Shown here: piece after piece, positions 47,153-53,197 of the stretch | How the letters are laid out: every line of letters begins with the position of its first letter | Position numbering within the stretch: the stretch's first letter is position 1 | NCBI RefSeq assembly: GCF_001591385.1 | Contig: NZ_BCUU01000028.1 | Location: forward strand, 1-53,197 | DNA from: Variovorax soli NBRC 106424 | GTDB taxonomy: Bacteria; Pseudomonadota; Gammaproteobacteria; Burkholderiales; Burkholderiaceae_C | Length of the DNA: 53,197 nucleotides | Direction: 5' to 3' | The notes under the pieces: model-generated | What the model saw: only the letters and a program-made list of their open reading frames with translations | Databases searched by the model: none | What the model was told of the DNA's origin: nothing | Translations under genes and position numbers: made by a program

Positions 47153-47438
47153 ATGGCCTATGCCGCCTACCGTGACCATGAGGTGCTCGAATTCGCCCGC
47201 CGCAAGCCGCAGCGGTCTGTGTGCTTCCAGGTCCTGCATGTCACCGTGCGCTGCGCCGATGCCTGGCGGGTGCGCCAGGCACTCGTGGGTTGTGCGGGGG
47301 ACGATCCGGCTGGCGCAGTCGGCCTACCTCCAGGTGGTGCGTGCCTTGCTGTGCGCCGTCCCGTCCGGCGAACTTGGCAGCGTCCTGAGTTGGCGCGAAC
47401 ACCTGCGCCGATGTGCGCTCGAAACCAGCCGCCCATGA
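47153..47438 (+). pseudogene. Small gene interrupted by a one-base shift near 47297
   Basis: From ATG at 47153 (GGAGAAAGG 11-19 bases upstream) the frame encodes MAYAAYRDHEVLEFARRKPQ, RSVCFQVLHVTVRCADAWRV and RQALVGCAG. After the GGGGG run at 47297-47301 another frame takes over: TIRLAQSAYLQVVRALLCAV, PSGELGSVLSWREHLRRC, stop at 47438. Both halves have the strong G/C third-base bias of real genes, and neither makes a sensible protein alone. Removing one G from the run would give one protein of about 95 aa. It could be a pseudogene, a sequencing error or a real frameshift. I recognise no family. Confidence 0.5.
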
Positions 47439-47439
47439 A

Positions 47440-47467
47440 AAAACCGCCCGAAGGCGGTTTTTCGTTT
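47440..47467. terminator. Bidirectional intrinsic terminator between the small broken gene and rpsT
   Basis: AAACCGCC-CGAA-GGCGGTTT with AAA on the left and TTTCGTTTTC on the right. It can end both the rightward small gene and the leftward rpsT transcript. Confidence 0.88.
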
Positions 47468-47539
47468 TCTTTGCTGCAGCGCACCCCGATCAAACGGCGG
47501 ACCGGTGAAGGTCCGGGCTGGGTGTTGCCTGGAAAAGCC

Positions 47540-47842
47540 TCAGGCGGCGGCGGTGGCCAGGGCCTTGACCTTGGCCGACAGGCGGCTCTTGTCGCGAGCG
47601 GCCTTGTTCTTGTGGAAGATGCCCTTGTCGGCCACCGTGTCCACGATGCTTTGTGCCTTGGCGAAGAGTTCGGCGGCCTTGGTCTTGTCGCCAGCGGCAA
47701 CGGCCTTCTCGACGTTCTTCACGGCGGTGCGGTATTTGGAGCGCAGCGAGGTGTTCGCGGCGTTGATCTTGACGTCCTGGCGGACGCGCTTGCGGCCCGA
47801 CGCGAGGCGCGGGTTCTTTTTCTTGGGCTTGGACGATGCCAT
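47540..47842 (-). CDS. rpsT: 30S ribosomal protein S20
   Basis: The 100-aa basic protein binds 16S rRNA. It starts [20 protein letters not shown] and ends [20 protein letters not shown], both typical of S20. It is divergent from murJ, with the 192-bp gap 47843-48034 carrying its promoter and repeat copy B. In many bacteria rpsT is a lone gene next to murJ, as here. Confidence 0.97.
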   Translation of the reverse strand: MASSKPKKKNPRLASGRKRVRQDVKINAANTSLRSKYRTAVKNVEKAVAAGDKTKAAELFAKAQSIVDTVADKGIFHKNKAARDKSRLSAKVKALATAAA

Positions 47843-47949
47843 GGTTCAGTATCCTTAAGGTGTCTGGGGATGATGCAGCAAAGCCCTCTATTGTAGCCCA
47901 ACCGGCCTACTAGGGCGGCTGGGCCTTTTCGTCGCCGGGCCGCCCCAAG

Positions 47950-48007
47950 ACGAAAGGCGCCCCCTTGGGGGGGCAGCGGACCTCGCGAAGCGGGGAAGCG
48001 TGGGGGC
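47950..48007. repeat. Intergenic palindromic repeat, copy B (upstream of murJ)
   Basis: gcgcccccttggggggcagcggacctcgcg.agcggggaagcgtggggg resembles copy A at 5994-6047 over its right half: the shared core is cggacct.gcg.agc..gg.agc.tggggg. The left part forms a GC hairpin (cccccttggggg). Both copies lie in promoter or inter-operon gaps. Confidence 0.6.
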
Positions 48008-48034
48008 CAGTTCTCGAGCCCATACACTCGCCCG

Positions 48035-49600
48035 GTGTCGCTTTTCAAGTCCGCCTCCACCGTCTCCCTGCTGACCCTGGCTTCGCGCATCACCGGCCTG
48101 GTGCGGGACGTGCTTTTCGCCTCGGTATTCGGCGTCAGCGCTCTCACGGACGCCTTCAACGTCGCCTTCCGTATTCCCAACTTGTTTCGTCGGGTATTTG
48201 GCGAAGGCGCCTTCAGCCAGGCCTTCGTGCCGGTGCTGGCGGCGCGCAAGGCGGAGCAGGGCGAGGCCGGCGCCAAGGTGCTGGTCGACCATGTGGCCAC
48301 CCTGCTGACCTGGGCGGTGGTGCTGCTCAGCATTGCAGGCGTTCTGGCCGCGCCGCTGATGGTGTGGGCCATGGCCAGCGGGTTGCGCCAGACGGCGCAC
48401 GGCTACGAGGCCGCGGTGGTCATGACGCGGTGGATGTTCCCGTACATCGCCTTCATGTCGCTGGTGGCGCTGGCCGGCGGCATCCTCAACACCTGGAAGC
48501 GATTTGCGGTGCCGGCCGCATCGCCGGTTCTGCTCAACCTGTGCCTCATCGGCTCGATCGTGCTGGGCGCGCCATGGTTCCGGCGCCATGGCATCGAGCC
48601 GATCTACGCCCAGTGCGTGGGCGTGATGGTGGGCGGCGCGCTGCAGCTGGCGCTCCAGCTGCCGGCGCTGCGCCGCCTGGGGCTGCTGCCGCGCATCGGC
48701 CTGACCTGGGGCAGGATCCGCGCCGCCTGGCAGGACGAGACCACGCGCAAGGTCATCCGGCTGATGCTGCCGGCCCTGCTGGGGGTGAGCGTGGCGCAGA
48801 TCTCCTTGCTCATCAACACGCAGATCGCCTCGCACCTGGCGCCCGGCAGCGTGACCTGGGTGACCGGCGCCGACCGGCTCATGGAATTTCCAACGGCCAT
48901 GCTCGGCGTGGCCCTGGGCGTGGTGCTGATGCCGCAGCTGGCGGGCGCCCGCGCATCCGGCGACCACGACCGCTATTCGTCCATGCTCGACTGGGGCCTG
49001 CGCCTGGTGCTGCTGCTGTCGCTGCCCAGCGCCATGGCCTTGCTGGTGTTCTCGGGCCCGCTGGTGGCGGTGCTGTTCCACTACGGCCTCTACAGCGCCA
49101 ACGACGTGGCGCGCACCAGCGCGGCGCTGGTGGGCTACGGCGTGGGCCTGCTGGGCATCGTCGCCATCAAGGTGCTGGCGCCGGGCTACTACGCCAAGCA
49201 CGACATGCGCACGCCCATGCTCATTGCCGTGGGCGTGCTGGTCTTCACCCAGGTGCTGAACTTCTTCCTGGTGCCGCACCTGCATCATGCGGCGCTGACC
49301 TTGTCGATCGGCATCGGCGCGCTGGTCAACTCGCTCTGGTTGCTGGCGGGTCTTCTGCGCGCGGGCACCTACAAGCCTGTCAGCGGCTGGCCGTTGTTCA
49401 TCCTGCGCGTGCTGGTGGCCACGGCGGCGCTGGGCGGCCTGCTGTACTGGGGCGCGCACCATTTCGACTGGGTGGCAATGCGTGCCGATCCGCTGCGCCG
49501 CATCGGCATGTTGGCGGCCTTCCTCGCCGGCGCCGCGGTGGTCTATTTCGGGGTGCTGCTGGCGAGCGGACTGAACCTGAAAAAACTCTTGCGCCACTAG
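48035..49600 (+). CDS. murJ: Lipid II flippase MurJ
   Basis: The 521-aa integral membrane protein of the MOP superfamily flips lipid II across the inner membrane. It has about 14 helices and the family start TLASRITGLVRDVLFASVFG, with NLFRRVFGEGAFSQAFVPVL in helix 2 and a later SLLINTQIASHLAPGSVTWV. The start is a GTG at 48035 in front of SLFKSASTVSLLTLASRI. It is divergent from rpsT and followed by the SirB1-type gene after 49 bp. Confidence 0.97.
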   Translation: MSLFKSASTVSLLTLASRITGLVRDVLFASVFGVSALTDAFNVAFRIPNLFRRVFGEGAFSQAFVPVLAARKAEQGEAGAKVLVDHVATLLTWAVVLLSIAGVLAAPLMVWAMASGLRQTAHGYEAAVVMTRWMFPYIAFMSLVALAGGILNTWKRFAVPAASPVLLNLCLIGSIVLGAPWFRRHGIEPIYAQCVGVMVGGALQLALQLPALRRLGLLPRIGLTWGRIRAAWQDETTRKVIRLMLPALLGVSVAQISLLINTQIASHLAPGSVTWVTGADRLMEFPTAMLGVALGVVLMPQLAGARASGDHDRYSSMLDWGLRLVLLLSLPSAMALLVFSGPLVAVLFHYGLYSANDVARTSAALVGYGVGLLGIVAIKVLAPGYYAKHDMRTPMLIAVGVLVFTQVLNFFLVPHLHHAALTLSIGIGALVNSLWLLAGLLRAGTYKPVSGWPLFILRVLVATAALGGLLYWGAHHFDWVAMRADPLRRIGMLAAFLAGAAVVYFGVLLASGLNLKKLLRH

Positions 49601-49615
49601 CCCGATGGGCTTGCC

Positions 49616-49637
49616 TTGACGCCCATTTGGGCGTCAA
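49616..49637. other. Hairpin between murJ and the SirB1-type gene
   Basis: TTGACGCC-CATTTG-GGCGTCAA is a perfect 8-bp stem, 16 bp after the murJ stop and 12 bp before the next ATG. With no T tract it may be an mRNA stabiliser or a translation-coupling element. Confidence 0.5.
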
Positions 49638-49649
49638 CTACAAAGGCAC

Positions 49650-50501
49650 ATGTCCCTGAGCATCTCGGCCCCGACCGCACTCGAATATTTCGCCACGCTG
49701 GTTCAAAGCGACGAACAGTTCCCGTTGCTCGAAGCCGCCGCCAGCCTGGCGCAGGACGAATATCCCGAACTCGATGTGCAGCAGGTGCTGGGCGATGTCG
49801 ACCAGCTGCTGGCCAGGCTGCGCCGCCGCCTGCCGGCCGACGCGGCGCCACTGCAGCGCCTTCGCGCCCTCAACCAGTTCTTCTTTCACGACCTGAGCTT
49901 CGGCGGCAACGTCAACGACTACTACGACCCCGACAACAGCTACCTGAACGCCGTGCTGCGCACGCGCCGCGGCATTCCGATTTCGCTGGCGGTGCTGTGG
50001 CTCGAACTGGCGCAGGGGCTCAACCTGCATGCGCGCGGCGTGGGGTTTCCCGGGCATTTCATGCTCAAGGTCACCATGCCCAAGGGGCAGGTGGTGATCG
50101 ACCCGTTCACAGGCCGCTCGCTCTCGCGCGAAGAGCTGAGCGAACGGCTGGAGCCCTACAAGAGAAGCAGTGGGCTGGTGGGCGAATTCGACGTGCCCCT
50201 GGGCCTGTACCTGCAGCCGGCCGCACCCCGAGAAATCATTGCGCGCATGCTGCGCAACCTGAAGGAAATCCACCACACGCAGGAAGACTGGCAGCGCGCC
50301 ATTGCCGTGCAGGACCGCCTCGTCGTCCTCCTGCCCGAGGCGTGGAGCGAATACCGCGACCGCGGCCTGGCGCATGCGGGGCAGGGCAACAACGCGCTGG
50401 CCGTGCGCGACCTGGAAACCTACCTGACGCACGCAGAAGACGCGCTCGACATCGACGTCATTGCCGAGCGCTGCGCCGGCCTGCGCCGCGCCGCCGGCTG
50501 A
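49650..50501 (+). CDS. SirB1-type transglutaminase-like protein with TPR repeats
   Basis: The 283-aa protein has the SirB1 N-terminal region with NDYYDPDNSYLNAVLRTRRG (residues 90-109) and GVGFPGHFMLKV (131-142), which includes a conserved His and resembles transglutaminase-like folds, then TPR-like helices (RNLKEIHHTQEDWQRAIAVQ, ALAVRDLETYLTHAEDAL). The catalytic cysteine of true transglutaminases is missing. Function is unknown. It follows murJ. Confidence 0.88.
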   Translation: MSLSISAPTALEYFATLVQSDEQFPLLEAAASLAQDEYPELDVQQVLGDVDQLLARLRRRLPADAAPLQRLRALNQFFFHDLSFGGNVNDYYDPDNSYLNAVLRTRRGIPISLAVLWLELAQGLNLHARGVGFPGHFMLKVTMPKGQVVIDPFTGRSLSREELSERLEPYKRSSGLVGEFDVPLGLYLQPAAPREIIARMLRNLKEIHHTQEDWQRAIAVQDRLVVLLPEAWSEYRDRGLAHAGQGNNALAVRDLETYLTHAEDALDIDVIAERCAGLRRAAG

Positions 50502-50509
50502 GGGCGCGC

Positions 50510-50923
50510 ATGCCGGAAGCTGACCTGGGCACACGGCACCAGTTCCATGGCGTGCAGCCGGTGCTGCCGGTGGCGGACGCGGCGCGCGCCGCCCGCTATT
50601 TCCGGGACGTGCTGGGCTTCGAGATCGACTTCATCGCCGGCGAGCCGCCGAGCTACGCACGGGTGAAGAAGGGCGACGACCGGCGTCATGGCGACCCGGT
50701 CTACATCCGGCTCTGGCAGTGCACCGATGCGCCCGCCACCGGTGACGCCTGGAGGGGCGAAATCGTGATCCACGTGGGCCACGATGTGGACGGACTGCAC
50801 GACGCCTATGCGCGCCGCGGTGTCACGATCGTCGAGCCGCTGGTCTCGCAGCCTTGGGGATTGCGCGAGTTCGCCATCCGCGAGCCCGATGGGCATGTGC
50901 TTCGCTTTTGCGGCTACACGTGA
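50510..50923 (+). CDS. VOC superfamily protein (glyoxalase/bleomycin-resistance type)
   Basis: The 137-aa protein has one VOC fold, with two beta-alpha-beta-beta-beta units: VQPVLPVADAARAARYFRDV...LGFEID and EIVIHVGHDVDGLHDAYARR, ending ...REFAIREPDGHVLRFCGY. Possible metal or ligand residues are H12 (RHQFHG), E94 region and E130 (IREPDGH). It starts 8 bp after the SirB1-type gene. Substrate is unknown. Confidence 0.85.
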   Translation: MPEADLGTRHQFHGVQPVLPVADAARAARYFRDVLGFEIDFIAGEPPSYARVKKGDDRRHGDPVYIRLWQCTDAPATGDAWRGEIVIHVGHDVDGLHDAYARRGVTIVEPLVSQPWGLREFAIREPDGHVLRFCGYT

Positions 50924-50925
50924 AC

Positions 50926-51933
50926 TCAGGCGCTCTGCGGCCGCGCCGCGGATGACGCCGCCGAAGGCGAGCCGTCCAGGCCGAACTGGCGCCATGCACG
51001 CCGCAGTTGCGTGTCCGACCCGAATCCGGAGAGTTCGGCCGCCCGCGTGACGCTGGCACCGGCCTGAAGCGCCAGCTGCGCGCTGGCCAGCCGCAGGCGG
51101 CGCAGATACGCCAGCGGCGCCACCCCGGCGTGTTCGACGAACAGCCGCGTCAGGTGGCGCGGCGAGGTGTGCGCGACCTCGGCCATGCGCGGCACGTTCC
51201 AGTCGTGCTGGGGCATTTCGCTCACGGCGTCCTGCACCCGGTGCAACGCGGCGTGCAGGTGATTGCGGTAGGCGAGGAAGGGCGACAGCTCCGGGTCGTG
51301 CGGGCCGCGCCGCTGCGCCACCACCATGGTCTGCGCCACCTGGGCGGCCAGCGGCGCTCCGCACACCTCGCCGATGCGGTGCAGCACCAGGTCGATGCCG
51401 GTCGTCACGCCCGCGCTGCTGTAGATGGGCGGATCGAGCACGAAGACGCGGTTGGCCACCACGTCGCAGCGGGCGTCGGTTTCGCGCAGCTCCTGCAGGT
51501 GGTGGTGGTGCGTGGTGGCGCGCCGGCCGGTGAGCACGCCGGCATGCGCCGCCAGCAGCGAGCCGGCGCAGATGGTCAGCAGTTCGAGCCGGCCGGCTGC
51601 AAAGCGCTGGCCGCGCAGCCAATGGATGAGTTGCCGCGCCGCATCGCTTGTCACGTCGATGACCCGCCCCGGCTGGCCCACCAGCACCACCCAGGCCGGG
51701 CCGTCCCATTGCGCAGGCAGGGGCGAGAGGCCGCACAGCTGCACCCCGACCGAGCTGACGGTGGTGGGCGACGGGCCGGCGAACTCGACAACGAAGCGCT
51801 CCGGCTGCCCGCGCTCGCGCAGGAACTGGTTGGCGATGCGCAGTGCCTCGGCCGGGCCGGCCCAGTCGAGCACCAGGCTGCCGTCGAGCAGCGCGAAAAC
51901 TACGCGGATGGGCTGGTCGGGTGGGTGGTCCAT
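50926..51933 (-). CDS. GlxA-type AraC family regulator with DJ-1/PfpI domain
   Basis: The 335-aa protein has an N-terminal GATase1-like DJ-1/PfpI domain (IRVVFALLDGSLVLDWAGPA to about 185) with the nucleophile-elbow cysteine in LTICAGSLLAAHAG, and a C-terminal AraC double helix-turn-helix (about 225-320: MAEVAHTSPRHLTRLFVEHA, GASVTRAAELSGFGSDTQLR). GlxA-type regulators sense small molecules with the GATase domain. It is the last gene of the leftward operon with the DJ-1 and isochorismatase-like genes, and its start overlaps the DJ-1 gene by 34 bp. Confidence 0.92.
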   Translation of the reverse strand: MDHPPDQPIRVVFALLDGSLVLDWAGPAEALRIANQFLRERGQPERFVVEFAGPSPTTVSSVGVQLCGLSPLPAQWDGPAWVVLVGQPGRVIDVTSDAARQLIHWLRGQRFAAGRLELLTICAGSLLAAHAGVLTGRRATTHHHHLQELRETDARCDVVANRVFVLDPPIYSSAGVTTGIDLVLHRIGEVCGAPLAAQVAQTMVVAQRRGPHDPELSPFLAYRNHLHAALHRVQDAVSEMPQHDWNVPRMAEVAHTSPRHLTRLFVEHAGVAPLAYLRRLRLASAQLALQAGASVTRAAELSGFGSDTQLRRAWRQFGLDGSPSAASSAARPQSA

Positions 51934-52520
51934 GCAAAGTCCATCTGGCGTGCGGTGCGCAGCGCCAGGTCGCGGCCTGCCAGGCGTTCGACCAGGTGCA
52001 GGCTCATGTCGATGCCCGCGCTGATGCCGGCCGAGGTGACGATGCTCCCGCCGTCGACCCAGCGCACGTCGTCCACCACGTCGAGTTGCGGAAACTTCTC
52101 GCGCAGTTCCGCGACGTCTTCCCAGTGCGTGGTGACGCGCGCCTTGCCTTGCAGCACGCCGCTGGCTGCGAGCACGAAGGCGCCGGTGCAGACGGAGGCC
52201 GTGATGCGTGCCTGGCGGGCCTGCGAGCCGATCCAGCGCAGGGTGTCGGGGCTCGCGAGCGCGGCATCGACCACGCCGCCGGGAACGACGAGCACATCGG
52301 CCGGCGGCGCCTCGTCCAATGACCAGTCGGGCAGCAGCCGCAGGCCGGCGCGCGCCAGGACCACGTCGCAGGCGGCGACCGACTTCACCTCGAAGAGCGG
52401 TGGCTCGCCTGGGTGGCGGCGCACATGAACCCGGCTGGCCGTCGTGAAGACTTCGAACGGACCGGCGAAGTCCAGTGCTTCGACACCGTCGAAGGCGAGG
52501 ATCTGCACCTGCAAGCTCAT
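51900..52520 (-). CDS. DJ-1/PfpI family protein, isonitrile-hydratase-like
   Basis: The 206-aa protein has the family start VQILAFDGVEALDFAGPFEV and the nucleophile elbow ITASVCTGAFVLAASGVLQG (C110), then RVTTHWEDVAELREKF. It resembles isonitrile hydratase and related GATase1-like enzymes. It overlaps the isochorismatase-like gene by four bases and the GlxA regulator by 34 bp. Interestingly, enzyme and regulator carry the same domain type, so the regulator may sense its substrate or product. Confidence 0.9.
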   Translation of the reverse strand: MSLQVQILAFDGVEALDFAGPFEVFTTASRVHVRRHPGEPPLFEVKSVAACDVVLARAGLRLLPDWSLDEAPPADVLVVPGGVVDAALASPDTLRWIGSQARQARITASVCTGAFVLAASGVLQGKARVTTHWEDVAELREKFPQLDVVDDVRWVDGGSIVTSAGISAGIDMSLHLVERLAGRDLALRTARQMDFAWTTHPTSPSA

Positions 52521-53077
52521 GCAGCGGCCCGTGCGAGTGCTTCGTCCACCGTGGCGACGGTGGCGAAGCGGCCGGCCAGCACGGTGGCTGTCCGCGCCTT
52601 GATGTCCTGCGCCGACAGCGGGCGGCCGTCGGGTTGCCGCATGTCCCAGGTGAGGGTGGCGTCGGTGACGTAGTCGACGGTCCAGCCCAGGTCCGAGGCA
52701 TGGCGCGCGGTGGTTTCGCAGCACTGCTCGGTGCGCACGCCGCTCACGATGATCCGGCGCAAGCCCTGCTCGGTGAGCCACACGTCCAGCCCCGTTCCCA
52801 CCAGCGCGCTGTGCCGGCTCTTGTGCACCGTGAGTGCGGGCTCGAAAGGCGCCAGCCCGTCCAGCGGACGGACATGGCCCGATTCGCGGGCGAAGGCGTT
52901 GGATGCATCCGCCGGCCCGTCGACGTGGAAGACCCGGACGATGGGCAGGCCCGCCTTCTGCGCGCCGGCGATGAGCGCGTTCTGCGCCTGCAGGTAGGCC
53001 GGCAGGTCATCCTCGGTGAAGTACGGGCGATGACGGAAGGACTCCTGTGCATCGATCACAACAAGACAAGTGTTCAT
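52517..53077 (-). CDS. Cysteine hydrolase, isochorismatase-like
   Basis: The 186-aa protein has VVIDAQESF (active aspartate near D9), a lysine in VHKSRHSALVGTGLDVW and the catalytic cysteine in SGVRTEQCCETTARHASD (the first or second Cys, about C119/C120). This is the nicotinamidase/isochorismatase superfamily. No pathway is fixed by sequence. It opens the operon, with a 7-bp inverted repeat upstream at 53096-53117. Confidence 0.92.
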   Translation of the reverse strand: MNTCLVVIDAQESFRHRPYFTEDDLPAYLQAQNALIAGAQKAGLPIVRVFHVDGPADASNAFARESGHVRPLDGLAPFEPALTVHKSRHSALVGTGLDVWLTEQGLRRIIVSGVRTEQCCETTARHASDLGWTVDYVTDATLTWDMRQPDGRPLSAQDIKARTATVLAGRFATVATVDEALARAAA

Positions 53078-53095
53078 GTGCGGGATCCGCGGCGG

Positions 53096-53117
53096 AAATT
53101 GGACGATAGACCAATTT
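53096..53117. promoter_or_regulatory. AAATTGG-N8-CCAATTT palindrome upstream of the hydrolase operon
   Basis: Perfect 7-bp arms at 53096-53102 and 53111-53117, 19 bp before the first gene. A fitting operator for the GlxA-type regulator or an unseen one. The remaining 53118-53197 holds no recognisable gene. Confidence 0.5.
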
Positions 53118-53197
53118 TCCGAGGGATGCCATGAGCTTGCCGTGCATCCTGGGACTTGTATCGATCAGATCAGGACATTGATGCAGTGGCCGCTAGA

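Noticed and set aside
47438..47896. Rightward frame continuing past the small broken gene (MKKPPEGGFSFSLL...)
   Set aside because: It reads through the terminator and antisense to rpsT.

Overview
The window is a high-GC, gene-dense chromosomal segment from a betaproteobacterium of the order Burkholderiales. Gene order and protein sequences fit the family Comamonadaceae, closest in style to Variovorax. This assignment rests on recognised synteny (leuC-leuD-leuB near asd and fimV; sdhC-sdhD-sdhA-sdhB-sdhE-gltA divergent from a GntR gene and mdh; tam, citE-like and acnB after mdh) and not on any database search. I saw no phage, insertion sequence, CRISPR array, tRNA or rRNA gene.

Region 1-9.6 kb holds amino-acid biosynthesis and accessory genes. 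The 5' part of fimV and asd read leftward, and a possible Thr/Ser-rich leader peptide with a stem-loop lies ahead of asd. A rightward DUF4331-DUF4198-HupE/UreJ cassette, perhaps for metal uptake, sits between asd and leuB. Then come leuB, leuD, leuC and a LysR regulator (all leftward), and an entericidin.

Region 9.6-26.4 kb is a TCA-cycle island. gltA, sdhE, sdhB, sdhA, sdhD and sdhC form one leftward operon. A GntR/UTRA regulator is divergent from mdh, tam, a citrate-lyase-like aldolase, a small secreted protein and acnB. A cupin and an XRE/MmyB regulator lie opposite acnA.

Region 26.4-46 kb holds a signal-less peptidoglycan-binding/CHAP-like protein, a feoA-feoB-DUF6587 iron operon behind a Fur-like palindrome, an FAD monooxygenase, an SMI1/KNR4 protein and the kynB-kynU-kynA tryptophan degradation operon. 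These are followed by a YkgJ protein, a Tat-exported ABC uptake system fused by overlaps to an amidohydrolase, argD-argF, DUF3579, and a histidine kinase / FixJ-type regulator / HbpS-like secreted protein trio.

Region 46-53.2 kb holds a TorF-like porin, a small gene broken by a one-base shift, rpsT, murJ, a SirB1-type protein, a VOC protein, and a leftward operon of isochorismatase-like hydrolase, DJ-1/PfpI protein and GlxA-type AraC regulator.

Most of the window is core metabolism. The observations I rate highest are the candidate asd leader peptide with stem-loop, the kinase-regulator-HbpS trio, and the DUF4331-DUF4198-HupE cassette. Smaller points of interest are the regulatory palindromes around mdh/sdh, the two intergenic repeat copies, and the frameshifted small gene. 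None is proven by sequence alone.
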